Below are positions 42,087-52,722 of a DNA stretch of 58,144 nt, piece by piece. The notes beneath the pieces are model-generated. The model did no database searches. It was not told where the DNA came from and was given only the letters and a program-made list of their open reading frames with translations. Every line of letters starts with the position of its first letter. Position 1 is the first letter of the stretch. Source of the DNA: Gammaproteobacteria bacterium (lineage in GTDB: Bacteria > Pseudomonadota > Gammaproteobacteria > Steroidobacterales > Steroidobacteraceae); contig DAIDHD010000015.1 in assembly GCA_027459765.1 (NCBI GenBank), forward strand, positions 1 to 58,144, given 5' to 3'. The position numbers and the translations under genes were made by a program.

Positions 42087-42644
42087 TCAGCGCTGCGTGC
42101 CGCTCTCCCACACTTCGCGGCCGAGTACGTACAGGTGGCAATCCCACCAGCGGTTCTTGGCGCGGCGGTGCCTGCGGTAGATCGCTTCCCAGCGCATGCC
42201 GATCTTCTCGAGTACGCGAATCGAGGCGCGGTTGTTGACGTCGACGGTCGAGATCACCCTCTGCGCGCCGAGATCGCGAAACCCCGCCTCGAGCAGCGCG
42301 CACGCGAGCTCGGTGGCGAATCCCTTGCCCCAGTCGCCGCTGCCGAGCATGTAGCCCAGGTCGAAAACGCCCGGTTCGATCAGCGAGAGGTCACAGGCGC
42401 CGACCACGCGGTCGGTGGCGGTCTCGACCACGGCGAGTTCGTAGCGGTTGCGGGGGGACTCGCGCTGCGAGGCGAGGATCTCCTCCAGGTACTCGGCCAC
42501 CGCCTCGGCGTCGCGAGGACCGAAGAAGAGATAGCGCGTGACGCGCGGATCGGTCGTGTACGCCTCGATCGCGGCCCCGTCCGTGGGCAGGAAGTCGCGC
42601 AGGGTCAGACGCGCGGTGCGCAGCGGAAGCGGGAGTGAACGCAT
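42087..42644 (-). CDS. GNAT N-acetyltransferase (RimJ/RimL type)
   Basis: A 185-residue GNAT protein beginning with TARLTLRDFLPTD, typical of RimJ/RimL-like acetyltransferases. The acetyl-CoA-binding motif lies in LGSGDWGKGFATELACALL near residue 108, and HVINVDVNN-like segments (RVISTVDVNNRASIRVLEKIG) follow in two adjoining pieces. It would acetylate an N-terminal amine or small-molecule amine. It begins 10 bp after the FAD-dehydrogenase gene stop and may be the last gene of the lipid-modification operon. The substrate is unknown. Confidence 0.87.
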   Translation of the reverse strand: MRSLPLPLRTARLTLRDFLPTDGAAIEAYTTDPRVTRYLFFGPRDAEAVAEYLEEILASQRESPRNRYELAVVETATDRVVGACDLSLIEPGVFDLGYMLGSGDWGKGFATELACALLEAGFRDLGAQRVISTVDVNNRASIRVLEKIGMRWEAIYRRHRRAKNRWWDCHLYVLGREVWESGTQR

Positions 42645-42654
42645 GCCGCCGATG

Positions 42655-44088
42655 TTAACGCGGCGCGGCCAGGACTTTGCCGGGGTTGAGTATCCCGTCG
42701 GGATCGAGCGCCGCCTTGATCGAGCGCATCACGGCGAGCTCGACCGGATCCGCCCGCCGCGCGAGTTCCCCGGCCTTGAGGCGGCCGATGCCGTGTTCGG
42801 CGCTGATGCTGCCGCCGAGACCCTCGACGAGATCGAACACGGCCTCTTCCAGCGCGGGGCCGCGCGCCAGGAATGCGGCCGCGTCGGTCCCGGGGCGCTG
42901 GCTCACGTTGAAGTGCAGATTGCCGTCGCCCAGATGTCCGTAGCCGATCACCTGGCCCTCCGGTACCAGGCGCTCGACCAGCGCGCAGCCCGCCTCGATG
43001 AGCCGCGGCAGCGCCGAAATGGGTACCGACACGTCGTGCTTGAGGCTCGCGCCGTAGCGGCGCTGGGCCTCGGGGACGGACTCGCGCAGCTTCCACATGG
43101 CCTGCGCCTGCGCGAGCGACGCCGCGATGAGCGCGTCGGCGACCAACCCGCGCTCGACGGCCGCCCCCAGCGATTCGGCGAGCACCGCTGCGAGGCCGGC
43201 CTCCGGATTCGGCGAGGTCAGTTCGACCAGCAGATACCAGGCGGCGTCCATGCCGAGCGGGTCGGCCACGCCGGCCACCAGCCGCACCGTCAGCTCGACT
43301 GCGAAACGCGGCATGATCTCGAACGTGCTCAAGGTGTCGCCCGCCGCCGCGCGCAGGTGCGCCAGCAGGTCGAGCGCCGCCTGCGGGGTCGCCACGCCCA
43401 CGAGCGCGGTGGCCGAGTCCTTCGCCGCCGGAAAGAGCTTCAAGGTCGCCGCGGTGATCACGCCGAGCGTGCCCTCGGCGCCGATGAACAGCGACTTCAC
43501 GTCGTAGCCGGTGTTGTCCTTGCGCAGGCTCTTCAGGCCGTGGAGCACCGAGCCGTCGGCGAGGACCACCTCGAGCCCGAGCACCAGGTCGCGCATCATG
43601 CCGTAACGGAGCACGGCGGTGCCGCCCGCATTGGTGGAGAGATTGCCGCCGATCTGCGCGGTGCCCTCCGATCCGAGGCTCAAGGGAAACAAGCGATCGT
43701 GCGCGCTCGCCGCGGCCTGAGCCGCGGCGAGCGTCACCCCGGACTCCACGGTCATCGAATAGTCCGCCGGGTCGACGTGGCGCACCCGATTGAGCCGCCG
43801 CAGCGACAGCACCACCTGCGCGCCGCTCTCGTCCGGCGTCGCTCCGCCGCAGTAGCTGGTGTTGCCGCCGCAGGGAACGACGGCGATTCGCTCGCGCCGG
43901 CAGAGCGCGAGCACGCGGGCCACGCCCTCGGTGTCGGCGGGCTGCAGCACCAGCGGCGTGGCGCCGCGATACAGCCGCCGGAAGTCGCTGCGATACGGTT
44001 CGACGTCTGCGTCGGAATCCAGCCAGCCGCCCTGGCCGGCCGCGGCCTTGAGCGCGGCGAGCGCGCTTGCGTCAGGCGCGCGCGGCAT
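42655..44088 (-). CDS. FAD-binding 2-hydroxyacid dehydrogenase (GlcD/D-2-hydroxyglutarate dehydrogenase type)
   Basis: A 477-residue FAD-linked oxidoreductase. The FAD_binding_4 domain has VVPCGGNTSYCGG near residue 72, LSLGSEGTAQIGGNLSTNAGG near 135 (in two parts) and FIGAEGTLGVITAATLKLF near 205. The C-terminal cap has GYGHLGDGNLHFN near 385 and SAEHGIGRLK near 435, the usual metal and substrate histidines. Such enzymes oxidise D-lactate, glycolate or D-2-hydroxyglutarate to the keto acid. The ATG at 44088 overlaps the cfa gene end by 17 bp, so it is the fourth gene of that operon. Substrate is not determinable. Confidence 0.86.
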   Translation of the reverse strand: MPRAPDASALAALKAAAGQGGWLDSDADVEPYRSDFRRLYRGATPLVLQPADTEGVARVLALCRRERIAVVPCGGNTSYCGGATPDESGAQVVLSLRRLNRVRHVDPADYSMTVESGVTLAAAQAAASAHDRLFPLSLGSEGTAQIGGNLSTNAGGTAVLRYGMMRDLVLGLEVVLADGSVLHGLKSLRKDNTGYDVKSLFIGAEGTLGVITAATLKLFPAAKDSATALVGVATPQAALDLLAHLRAAAGDTLSTFEIMPRFAVELTVRLVAGVADPLGMDAAWYLLVELTSPNPEAGLAAVLAESLGAAVERGLVADALIAASLAQAQAMWKLRESVPEAQRRYGASLKHDVSVPISALPRLIEAGCALVERLVPEGQVIGYGHLGDGNLHFNVSQRPGTDAAAFLARGPALEEAVFDLVEGLGGSISAEHGIGRLKAGELARRADPVELAVMRSIKAALDPDGILNPGKVLAAPR

Positions 44089-45361
44089 GGACGGTGGCGA
44101 GCGGAGCGCGCCGTGATCGCGGTCGGGTGAACAGCATCTGCACGTCGCCGAGCTGGCGTTCCTCGAATCCGCCCTCGCAATAGCACAGGTAGTACTCCCA
44201 CAGGCGCACGAAGCTCTCCGGGTAGCCCTGGGCGCGCACCTGGGCGCGCTGTGCCAGGAAGCGCTCGCGCCAGGCGCGCAGGGTGCGGGCATAGTGCGGC
44301 CCGATGTCCTCCAGGTGGAATAGCTTCATGTCGGTGGCGCGCGCCACCGAGTCCACGATGGCCTGCACCGACGGGATGAAGCTGCCCGGGAAAATGAAGC
44401 GCTGGATGAAGTCCACCGATTTCAGCGCCTGCGAGTAGAACTGGTCCCGCAGGGTGATCGCCTGCAGCAGCATCGCGCCCTCCGGCTTCAGGAGCCTGCA
44501 GCACTGGCGCAGATAGGTGTCGAGATACTGGTGCCCCACGGCCTCGATCATCTCGATCGACACCAGCGCGTCGTACTGGCCGGAGAGGTCGCGGTAGTCC
44601 GTGAGCAGCAGGGTGATGCGATCGGAGAGGCCGGCGCGCGCGATGCGTTCGGCGGCGTAGTCGTGCTGCTCGCGGGAGATGGTCGTGGTGGTGACGCGGC
44701 AGCCGTAGGTCCGTGCCGCGTGGATGGCGAGTCCGCCCCAGCCCGTGCCGATTTCCAGCAGGTGCTGCCCCGGCCCGACGCCGAGCTTGCCGAGCGCCGC
44801 GTCGAACTTGGCCACCGAGGCTTGTTCGAGCGTCGCGTCGTCACGCTCGAAGATGCCGCAGGAGTACGCCATGGTCGGGTCGAGGAACAGTTCGAAGAAG
44901 GCGTTGCCGAGATCGTAGTGGGCGGCGATGTTGCGCTGGCTTCCGCTCTTGTCGTTGCGGTTCAGCCAGTGCGCCGCCTTGAGCAACGGCGCGGTGAGGC
45001 GCGACCACCCGGAATCGACGTCGTTCATCAGGTCGCGATTGACCACCATGAGGCGCACCAGCGCGGTCAGGTCGTCGCAGCGCCAGTGACCGTTCACGTA
45101 GGCCTCGCCGGCGCCCACCGTGCCGCCGAACACCGCCGCGGGGTAGAAGCGCCCATCCAGCACCTCGAGGCGCACGTCGAAAGGGTACTCCGCGCTGGCC
45201 GCGCCGTAGCTTGCGGTCGCAGGCCCGTCGACGAGCGTGACGCGACCGTGGCGCAGCTTGCCGAGCTGGATCTCGAGCAGCGACCTGGCGAGGCGGGTGA
45301 GGAAGGAATCGCGATCGCCGGCGGAGGCGCTCGGATCTGCGGGAATGATGCTGGGTTTCAC
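44072..45361 (-). CDS. cfa: Cyclopropane-fatty-acyl-phospholipid synthase family methyltransferase
   Basis: A 429-residue protein with an N-terminal lipid-binding domain and a SAM-dependent methyltransferase domain. SAM-binding LLEIGTGWGGLAIHAA is near residue 203, EMIEAVGHQYL near 275 and FIQRFIFPGSFIPS near 317. Cfa adds a methylene bridge to unsaturated phospholipid acyl chains; close relatives (UfaM) methylate chains on the way to furan fatty acids. The GTG start at 45361 overlaps the DUF1365 gene stop (GTGA). Neighbours (FAD amine-oxidase-like protein and DUF1365) are the usual companions in lipid-modifying operons. Confidence 0.9.
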   Translation of the reverse strand: MKPSIIPADPSASAGDRDSFLTRLARSLLEIQLGKLRHGRVTLVDGPATASYGAASAEYPFDVRLEVLDGRFYPAAVFGGTVGAGEAYVNGHWRCDDLTALVRLMVVNRDLMNDVDSGWSRLTAPLLKAAHWLNRNDKSGSQRNIAAHYDLGNAFFELFLDPTMAYSCGIFERDDATLEQASVAKFDAALGKLGVGPGQHLLEIGTGWGGLAIHAARTYGCRVTTTTISREQHDYAAERIARAGLSDRITLLLTDYRDLSGQYDALVSIEMIEAVGHQYLDTYLRQCCRLLKPEGAMLLQAITLRDQFYSQALKSVDFIQRFIFPGSFIPSVQAIVDSVARATDMKLFHLEDIGPHYARTLRAWRERFLAQRAQVRAQGYPESFVRLWEYYLCYCEGGFEERQLGDVQMLFTRPRSRRAPLATVHAARA

Positions 45362-46128
45362 GGGTGCTCCGCGGGTATCCGCCCGTCCGTCGTCGGGTGG
45401 GCGTGAAAGGGGGTGCGCTTCCACCAGAGCTTCACGGCCTGCCAGTATATCGCCGCGATCACCTTGGCCGTCATGAGCGGAAAGGTGAACAGGGCGCGCA
45501 CCAGGGCTCCCGCCGTGGCGGGCTCTCCTTCGAGCGCGAGCGTGGCGTCGAACAGCCGTTCGCCCGCACCGAGATTGTCCATGTGCACGAACAGGCGCCG
45601 GCCCGGCGTGCCGAAGCACCACGCGTAGTGCATATCCATGGGCATGAACGGCGACACGTGGAAGCTCTTGCCGAATTCGAAGCGCAGCATGCGGCCGGCG
45701 CCGGGCTCTGCCGTCAGCACGTATTGGTGGCGCTCGTTCCACGGCGTGTTGGTGATCTCCGCGACCACCGTCTCCACGCGCTCGCCGGCGCCGTCGAAGC
45801 AGTAGTAGAAGCTAACCGGATTCATGCAATAACCGAAGTAGCGCAGGTGCGTGAGCAGCCGGATCGGTCCCTGCGGCCGGCGTCCGGTGCGAGTCTCGAC
45901 CAGGTTGCGCACCGCTTCGTCGAGGGGCAGGTGCGTGGGGCCGAGGTAGTCGGCGCGACGGAACCAGGCGAGCGCGGGACGTCGTGCGGACCAGCCGGGC
46001 ACGTGTTCGAACAGACGCGGAAGCTCCGCGAGATCCACGTACAGCATGAACAGCCGGTAGCGGAACTCGTGGCGCTTCGGCGCCACGCGCCGGTGCCTAA
46101 CCCACCCTTTGTAGATACGGCTGTGCAT
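45358..46128 (-). CDS. DUF1365 family protein
   Basis: A 256-residue cytoplasmic protein with the DUF1365 features RIYKGWVRHRR at the start, a RLLTHLRYFGYCMNPVSFYYC segment near residue 90 (read in two parts) and FHVSPFMPMDMHYAW near 155. The molecular function is unknown. It is nearly always encoded between a flavin amine-oxidase-like protein and a Cfa-type methyltransferase, as here, which points to modification of membrane fatty acids. Its 5' end overlaps the oxidoreductase gene by 32 bp, and its stop overlaps the cfa start by 4 bp. Confidence 0.9.
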   Translation of the reverse strand: MHSRIYKGWVRHRRVAPKRHEFRYRLFMLYVDLAELPRLFEHVPGWSARRPALAWFRRADYLGPTHLPLDEAVRNLVETRTGRRPQGPIRLLTHLRYFGYCMNPVSFYYCFDGAGERVETVVAEITNTPWNERHQYVLTAEPGAGRMLRFEFGKSFHVSPFMPMDMHYAWCFGTPGRRLFVHMDNLGAGERLFDATLALEGEPATAGALVRALFTFPLMTAKVIAAIYWQAVKLWWKRTPFHAHPTTDGRIPAEHP

Positions 46129-47386
46129 GACGTAACGGTGCGCCTTCCAGACGGGCGAAATCCGCGAGCGCGGTGAGCGCGCTCTTCACACCATCCTCGT
46201 GGAACCCGTAACCCCAGTACGCGCCGCAATAATAGGTCCGGCGCACGCCGTTGATCTCCGAGTGGCGCTTCTGGGCCGCCACCGCCTGCGCGGTGTAGAC
46301 GGGGTGCTCGTAGACGTAGCGGCCGAGCACCCGCGCGGGATCGACGTCGTCACCGCGGTTGAGCGTCACCAGGAACTGCACCGGCGCATCGAGCGACTGC
46401 AGGATGTTCATGTTGTAGGTGACCGTCACGCGCTCGTACTGCTCGATCGGCAGGTGGTAGTTCCACGCCGCCCAGGCGAGCCGCCGCCGCGGCATCAGCC
46501 GCGCATCGGTGTGCAGCAGCGCCTCGTTGCGCTGATAGCCGATGGCGCCGAGGATCTCGCGCTCCTGCGGCGTCGGATCCGAGAGCAGGGCGAGCGCCTG
46601 GTCGCTGTGGCAGGCGAGGAACACCTGGTCGAAGTGCTCGACGGCGCCGTTGCGGGTTCTCACGGCCACCTGCTGCGCCTGGCGCTGGATCGAGGCCACC
46701 GGTGTCGCGAGGCGGATCCGGTTCGCGAACGGCGCGGTCAGGCGCCTGACGTACTCCCGCGATCCGCCGCGAATCACCCGCCAGGTGGGGCGGTCGTCGA
46801 CGCTCAGGAAGCCGTGGTTGGAGAAGAACTCCACGAAATGGCGCGCCGGAAAGCGCAGCATGTCGATCGGCCGGGAGGACCAGATCGCCGCGCCCATCGG
46901 GATGATGTAGTGATCGACGAAATAGCGCGAGTAGGCATTCGACTCCAGGTACTCACCGAGGCTCGACGCCGCGGCACCCGGCGCGAGGAGCGCCGGCGCC
47001 TCGCGGTTGAAGCGCAGGATGTCGGCGACCATGCGCAGGAAGGACGGCCGGACGAGATTGCTGCGCTGGGCGAACAGCGCGTTCAAGCTGGTGCCGTTGT
47101 ACTCGAGCCCGGTCTTCTCGCAAGCCACGCTGAAGCTCATGTCGCTCGGTTGCCAGGCGACGCCGAGTTCGTCGAGCAGCGCGATGAAATTCGGGTAGGT
47201 CCAGTCGTTGAAGACGATGAAGCCGGTGTCGACGGCGTAGCGCCGCCCGCCATGTTCCACGTCCACCGTGTTGGTGTGGCCGCCCACGTAGTGACCCGCC
47301 TCGAAGACGGTGACGTCGTGTTCAGTGCACAGGTGGTAAGCCGCCGCCATTCCGGAGATGCCGGAGCCGATTACCGCGATTCGCAT
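46097..47386 (-). CDS. FAD-dependent amine-oxidase/desaturase-like oxidoreductase
   Basis: A 429-residue flavoprotein starting with the dinucleotide-binding GSGISGMAAAYHL, then GGHTNTVDVE near residue 35 and DTGFIVFNDWTYPNF near 53, as in flavin amine oxidases/phytoene-desaturase relatives. The C-terminus has a GAYWGYGFHEDGV FAD-contact motif. In lipid-modifying operons this protein accompanies DUF1365 and Cfa and may dehydrogenate acyl chains. I use the ATG at 47386; a GTG at 47401 is possible. It is the first gene of the operon and overlaps DUF1365 by 32 bp. Confidence 0.86.
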   Translation of the reverse strand: MRIAVIGSGISGMAAAYHLCTEHDVTVFEAGHYVGGHTNTVDVEHGGRRYAVDTGFIVFNDWTYPNFIALLDELGVAWQPSDMSFSVACEKTGLEYNGTSLNALFAQRSNLVRPSFLRMVADILRFNREAPALLAPGAAASSLGEYLESNAYSRYFVDHYIIPMGAAIWSSRPIDMLRFPARHFVEFFSNHGFLSVDDRPTWRVIRGGSREYVRRLTAPFANRIRLATPVASIQRQAQQVAVRTRNGAVEHFDQVFLACHSDQALALLSDPTPQEREILGAIGYQRNEALLHTDARLMPRRRLAWAAWNYHLPIEQYERVTVTYNMNILQSLDAPVQFLVTLNRGDDVDPARVLGRYVYEHPVYTAQAVAAQKRHSEINGVRRTYYCGAYWGYGFHEDGVKSALTALADFARLEGAPLRHAQPYLQRVG

Positions 47387-47515
47387 CGATCTCGTGATCA
47401 CTCTAGTCGTCGCCGGCCGATCCGGCGTTCATCAACCATTTCGTCGCGGCGCCCGGAATGGATGCGCTCGCAGCCCTGGACGCCGCGAAGGCATCCGGAC
47501 GATTACAGCACAGAT

Positions 47516-47541
47516 CGCGGCCGGGGGCCCTCCCGGCCGCG
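47516..47541 (-). terminator. Hairpin downstream of the desaturase gene
   Basis: A 10-bp GC stem (CGCGGCCGGG, 47516-47525, with 47532-47541) and a 6-base loop start four bases after the desaturase stop. No strong U-run follows, so termination is plausible rather than certain. Confidence 0.5.
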
Positions 47542-47544
47542 TGG

Positions 47545-48591
<1,047 letters not shown>

Positions 48592-48653
48592 GTCGATCGT
48601 TCCTGGTCGGACGTTGCGTTGATTGTCGATGTGCGCGCGGCCGTCGACGGCGA

Positions 48654-49532
48654 TCAGGCCGTACGCGTCCGCAGCGCGGCGATGCGGGCGTCGAGCGGCG
48701 GGTGGCTCATGAAAAGGCCCATGAAGCCGCCACCGCCGGTGTTGATCCCGAACGCCTGCATCTGCGGCGGCATCGGTTCGCCGTGGCTCGCCTTCAAGGC
48801 CTCGAGCGCGGCGATCATGTTGCCGGTGCCGGCGAGGTCGGCGCCGCCACCGTCGGCGCGGAACTCGCGCTGGCGCGAGTACCAGGCGACGATCAGGCTC
48901 GCCAGGATGCCGAGCACGAATTGTGCCAGCATGGTGGCGACGAAGAAGCCGAGACCCGACTCCTCGCGGTCGTTGCGAAACACGGCGCGGTCGACGATCC
49001 CGCCGATGATGCGCGCGAGGAAGATGACGAATGTGTTCACCACGCCTTGCAGCAGCGCCATGGTCACCATGTCGCCGTTGGCGACGTGGGTGATCTCGTG
49101 CCCGATCACCGCTTCCGCCTCGGCGCGCGACATGCTGCGCAGCAGACCCGTGCTGACGGCGACCAGTGCGGCATCGCGCCGTGCGCCGGTGGCGAAGGCG
49201 TTCATCTCCTCCGCCTCGAACACGCCCACCTCGGGGCAGCCGATGCCGGCGCGCGCTGCGAGCCGGGCGACGGTGTCGAGCAGCCAGCGCTCGCCGTCGG
49301 AGCGGGGCGCGGTGATCACCTGCACGCCCATCATGGTCTTGGCGGTCCACTTCGACAGCGCCAGGGAGATCAGGGCGCCGCTGAAGCCATAGATGGCCGC
49401 GAACGCGAGCAGCGCGCCGCGGCCGCCGCCGCCGAGGCGCACACCGGTGACCCGCTCGATCACCGACACGACCACGGTGAGCAGCGTGAGAACGGCCAGA
49501 TTGGTGAGCAAAAACAAGATGATGCGTTTCAT
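48654..49532 (-). CDS. htpX: Heat-shock membrane metalloprotease HtpX
   Basis: A 292-residue M48 protease, nearly the same length as E. coli HtpX. Two N-terminal helices (starting [15 protein letters not shown]) precede the zinc-binding [13 protein letters not shown] near residue 138, followed by further hydrophobic segments and a C-terminal RIAALR helix with SHPPLDAR. It degrades misfolded inner-membrane proteins. The ATG at 49532 matches the family N-terminus; a longer frame upstream is rejected. A partial sigma-32-like element lies upstream at 49587-49615. Confidence 0.95.
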   Translation of the reverse strand: MKRIILFLLTNLAVLTLLTVVVSVIERVTGVRLGGGGRGALLAFAAIYGFSGALISLALSKWTAKTMMGVQVITAPRSDGERWLLDTVARLAARAGIGCPEVGVFEAEEMNAFATGARRDAALVAVSTGLLRSMSRAEAEAVIGHEITHVANGDMVTMALLQGVVNTFVIFLARIIGGIVDRAVFRNDREESGLGFFVATMLAQFVLGILASLIVAWYSRQREFRADGGGADLAGTGNMIAALEALKASHGEPMPPQMQAFGINTGGGGFMGLFMSHPPLDARIAALRTRTA

Positions 49533-49586
49533 GATCGCCTGTTCGAGGAAGCCGTCTCCGCGATCCCCGATTCCCCCCTGCACGTA

Positions 49587-49615
49587 TGGTCGGGACCTTG
49601 CATTGCATTTTCAAG
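49587..49615 (-). promoter_or_regulatory. Possible sigma-32-like promoter of htpX
   Basis: On the minus strand CTTGAAA (49609-49615) matches the heat-shock -35 exactly. Fourteen bases later CCCGACCA (49587-49594) partially matches the CCCCATnT -10. Placement 55 bp before the htpX ATG fits. Confidence 0.45.
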
Positions 49616-49712
49616 CATCGTCCCAACCTTTCGCTGCAAGGGCATTCCCGGATGCGGCCGCCGGGCGGCCGTGCACCTTATGATGGGAACGAGATTCACC
49701 GCAGAGTAGGGC

Positions 49713-50585
49713 ATGCAGTACAAGGACTACTACCAAATCCTCGGGGTGGCGCGTACCGCGAACGCGGACGAGCTCAAGCGCGCCTATCGCAAGCTGGCGC
49801 GCAAGTACCACCCGGACGTGAGCAAGGAGAAAAACGCCGAGGAACGCTTCAAGGAGGTCCAAGAGGCCTACGAGGTGCTCAAGGATCCGGAGAAGCGCGC
49901 TGCCTACGATCAGCTCGGCCGGGACTATCGCGCCGGCCAGCAGTTCCGTCCGCCGCCCGACTGGGAGCGGCGCTTCGGCCGTGGCGGCGCGGAGTCGTTC
50001 GGCGAGTTCAACGGCTTCAGCGACTTCTTTTCGAGTCTATTCGGCGGCGCCGCTGGCCCAGCCGGCGCGGGGGCGGCCGAGACCGACGCCGGTGACATCG
50101 AAGTGACCCTGGAGGAGGCTTACGCCGGCGCGCGCCGCCGGGTGAGCGTGCGCGAGGGGGCGCGCACTCGCGAACTCGACGTACAGATCCCCAAAGGCGT
50201 CGGCGACGGCCAGTTGCTGCGTATCGGCGGCGGATCCGGTCGAGGCGCGCTGTTGCTGCGTGTCCGCCTGCGCCCGCACGCCCGCTTCACGGTGCAGGGC
50301 AAGGACGTGCAGATCGAGGTGCCGCTAGCCCCCTGGGAAGCGGCACTCGGCGCCAAGGTGGCCGTGCCCACCCTGGGTGGACCGGTGGAGGTCACGATTC
50401 CGGCCGGTGCGCAGGCCGGGCAGCGGCTGCGCCTGCGCGGACGCGGGTTGCCTGGAACCCCGGCCGGTGATCAGTTCGTGCTCGTCAAGGTGGTCACGCC
50501 GCCCGCGGACTCGCCGCAGGCACGCGAGGCCTACGAGCGCATGCAGCGGGAGTTCAAGTTCGAGCCGCGCGCCGGTTGGCCCTGA
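49713..50585 (+). CDS. cbpA: DnaJ-family co-chaperone CbpA-type
   Basis: A 290-residue protein with an N-terminal J domain ([20 protein letters not shown], with the HPD triad in [10 protein letters not shown] near residue 33). A Gly/Phe region follows ([17 protein letters not shown]), then two C-terminal beta domains ([16 protein letters not shown] and [10 protein letters not shown]). The CxxCxGxG zinc fingers of DnaJ are missing, so it is a CbpA-type co-chaperone that stimulates DnaK. It is divergent from htpX and upstream of htpG in a stress-protein group. Confidence 0.9.
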   Translation: MQYKDYYQILGVARTANADELKRAYRKLARKYHPDVSKEKNAEERFKEVQEAYEVLKDPEKRAAYDQLGRDYRAGQQFRPPPDWERRFGRGGAESFGEFNGFSDFFSSLFGGAAGPAGAGAAETDAGDIEVTLEEAYAGARRRVSVREGARTRELDVQIPKGVGDGQLLRIGGGSGRGALLLRVRLRPHARFTVQGKDVQIEVPLAPWEAALGAKVAVPTLGGPVEVTIPAGAQAGQRLRLRGRGLPGTPAGDQFVLVKVVTPPADSPQAREAYERMQREFKFEPRAGWP

Positions 50586-50685
50586 GTCACCGATTCGGCA
50601 AGATCGCTGCAAATAGGCTCGGAACGGCGCGTGGAGCGGGCGATCGCGCCATTTTCGGCGTCGTTTGAGTATTTTTCCCCGGATG

Positions 50686-50714
50686 CTTGAACACCGCCGT
50701 GGCCGACCCCATCT
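50686..50714 (+). promoter_or_regulatory. Sigma-32 heat-shock promoter of htpG (CTTGAAC-N14-CCCCATCT)
   Basis: CTTGAAC (50686-50692) and CCCCATCT (50707-50714) are separated by 14 bp. This is an almost exact match to the sigma-32 consensus CTTGAAA / CCCCATnT. A transcript would start about 80 nt before the htpG ATG. No other function in the 213-bp intergenic region is evident. Confidence 0.85.
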
Positions 50715-50798
50715 CGGCACGCGGTCGGGTCGATAGCGCCCGGCGCGAATCCGACATCCAGAACTTTAAAGAGACGCAACCTGCGACGCCATCAGCCC

Positions 50799-52676
50799 AT
50801 GAGCACCGAAGCCGCCTCCAAGACCCGTGAATTCCAGGCCGAGACTCAGCAGATCCTGAAGCTCGTCATCCACTCGCTTTACTCGCACAAGGAAATCTTC
50901 CTGCGCGAGCTCGTCTCCAATGCATCGGATGCGTGCGAGAAGCTGCGCTTCGAAGCCATCGCCAAGCCGGAATTGCTCGGCGCCGACGAACTGTCGATCA
51001 CGCTCACGCCGGACGCCGCCGCCGGCACGCTGTCCATCAAGGACAACGGCATCGGCATGAGCCGCGAGGAGGCGATCGACAACCTCGGCACCATCGCGAG
51101 GTCCGGCACCAAGCGGTTCCTGGAGGCGTTGAGCGGCGATGCCGCCAAGGACGCGCAACTCATCGGCCAGTTCGGCGTCGGCTTCTACTCGGCCTTCATC
51201 GTCGCCGACCGGGTCACGGTGCTCACGAAACGTGCCGATGCGCCGGGCGTGCGCTGGACCTCGCAGGGCGAGGGCACCTACGAGATCGAGGAGGACGGCA
51301 AGAGCGATCGCGGCACCGAGGTGATCCTGCACCTGCGTGCCGAGGAGCGCGAGTTCCTGGAGCCGGCGCGGCTGCGCGAGCTCGTGCGCAAGTACTCCGA
51401 TCACCTGAGCCTGCCCATCGTGCTCGCGGGCGGTGAGAAGCCCGAGACGCTCAATCAGGCCAAGGCCTTCTGGACTCGCCCGAAGTCCGAGCTCGGCGAC
51501 GCCGACTACCAGGCCTTCTATCACCACCTCGCGCACGACGCGGAGGACGCGCGCGCCTGGGCGCACAACAAGGTCGAGGGCTCCCTCGAGTACACCTCGC
51601 TCCTGTACCTGCCGAAGCGGGCGCCGTTCGATCTGTTCGACCGCGAGCGCCAGGCGGGAGTACAGCTGTACGTGAAGCGGGTGTTCATCATGGACAAGGC
51701 GGCGGAGCTGTTGCCGCCCTGGCTGCGCTTCATGCGCGGCCTGGTGGACTGCGCCGACCTGCCCCTCAACGTGTCGCGCGAGCTGCTGCAGAACAATCGT
51801 ACGGTGGACAAGATCCGCGCGGCGCTCGTCAAGCGTACGCTCGACCTGCTCGAGGAGCTGGCGTCGACCAAGCCCGAGGAATTCGCGGAGTTCTACGCCG
51901 CCTTCGGCGCGGTGCTGAAGGAGGGCGTGGTCGAGGATCCGGGGCAGCGCACGCGGATCGCGAAGCTGCTGCGGTTCAATTCCACCGTCGAGACCGCGCA
52001 GACGCCCGCGGTCACGCTGGAAGCCTACGTCGCGCGCATGAAGAGCGACCAGAAGGCGATCTACTACCTGACGGCGGACAGTCTCACGGCGGCGCGCAGC
52101 AGTCCGCACCTGGAGGGATTTCGCGCCGCGGGTCTGGAGGTGCTGCTGCTCACCGACCGGATCGACGAGTGGCTGGTCGCCCACCTCGGCGAGTTCGAGG
52201 GCAAGCGGCTCGCCAACGTGGCGAGCGCCGCGGCGGACGTCGCCTCCGCGATCGAGACTCCCGACAAGGCGGCGGCCGAGTCGACTTTCCGCGAAACGCT
52301 CGAGCGGCTCGGCAAGGTGCTCGGCGGCAAGATCGAGAGTGCGCGGGTCTCGACGCGGCTCACCGACTCGCCGGCGGTGCTGGTGGCGGGCGAATTCGGC
52401 ATGAGTTTGCGCATGAACCGGATCCTGAAGCAGGCGGGGCAGACGAATCCGTTTGCTGCGCCGCCCATTCTGGAGATCAACCCCAAGCACGCGCTGCTCG
52501 AACGTCTCAAGGACACGGCCGACGAGGCGGCCTTCTCCGAGCTCGCGCTGGTACTGTACGATCAGGCGTTGCTGGCCGAGGGCGGCGAGCTCGAGGATCC
52601 GGCGACTTTCGTCCGCCGCGTCAACAAGCTCATCGTCGAGGGTGTCGGCGCCGCGCCGCGGATCATCGTCGGTTGA
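50799..52676 (+). CDS. htpG: Chaperone HtpG (bacterial Hsp90)
   Basis: A 625-residue Hsp90 homologue. The N-terminal GHKL ATPase shows LVSNASDACEKLR near residue 34, IKDNGIGMSREEAIDNLGTIA near 82 (two adjoining motifs) and GQFGVGFYSAFIVAD near 122. The middle domain has LYVKRVFIMD and LNVSRELLQ, and a C-terminal dimerisation domain follows. It is an ATP-dependent chaperone that remodels clients with DnaK. A strong sigma-32 promoter precedes it and a DsbA-like gene follows 46 bp downstream. Confidence 0.97.
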   Translation: MSTEAASKTREFQAETQQILKLVIHSLYSHKEIFLRELVSNASDACEKLRFEAIAKPELLGADELSITLTPDAAAGTLSIKDNGIGMSREEAIDNLGTIARSGTKRFLEALSGDAAKDAQLIGQFGVGFYSAFIVADRVTVLTKRADAPGVRWTSQGEGTYEIEEDGKSDRGTEVILHLRAEEREFLEPARLRELVRKYSDHLSLPIVLAGGEKPETLNQAKAFWTRPKSELGDADYQAFYHHLAHDAEDARAWAHNKVEGSLEYTSLLYLPKRAPFDLFDRERQAGVQLYVKRVFIMDKAAELLPPWLRFMRGLVDCADLPLNVSRELLQNNRTVDKIRAALVKRTLDLLEELASTKPEEFAEFYAAFGAVLKEGVVEDPGQRTRIAKLLRFNSTVETAQTPAVTLEAYVARMKSDQKAIYYLTADSLTAARSSPHLEGFRAAGLEVLLLTDRIDEWLVAHLGEFEGKRLANVASAAADVASAIETPDKAAAESTFRETLERLGKVLGGKIESARVSTRLTDSPAVLVAGEFGMSLRMNRILKQAGQTNPFAAPPILEINPKHALLERLKDTADEAAFSELALVLYDQALLAEGGELEDPATFVRRVNKLIVEGVGAAPRIIVG

Positions 52677-52722
52677 TGACGCCGGGCGGTGACGCTCGGC
52701 GGCTCACGGGGAGGTGACGTCG

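Noticed and set aside
38289..47386. Complete sigma-E/ChrR singlet-oxygen regulon (photolyase plus Cfa operon)
   Set aside because: Photolyase and Cfa genes are 4 kb apart on separate transcripts, and no ECF sigma factor or ChrR-type anti-sigma gene is visible in the window.
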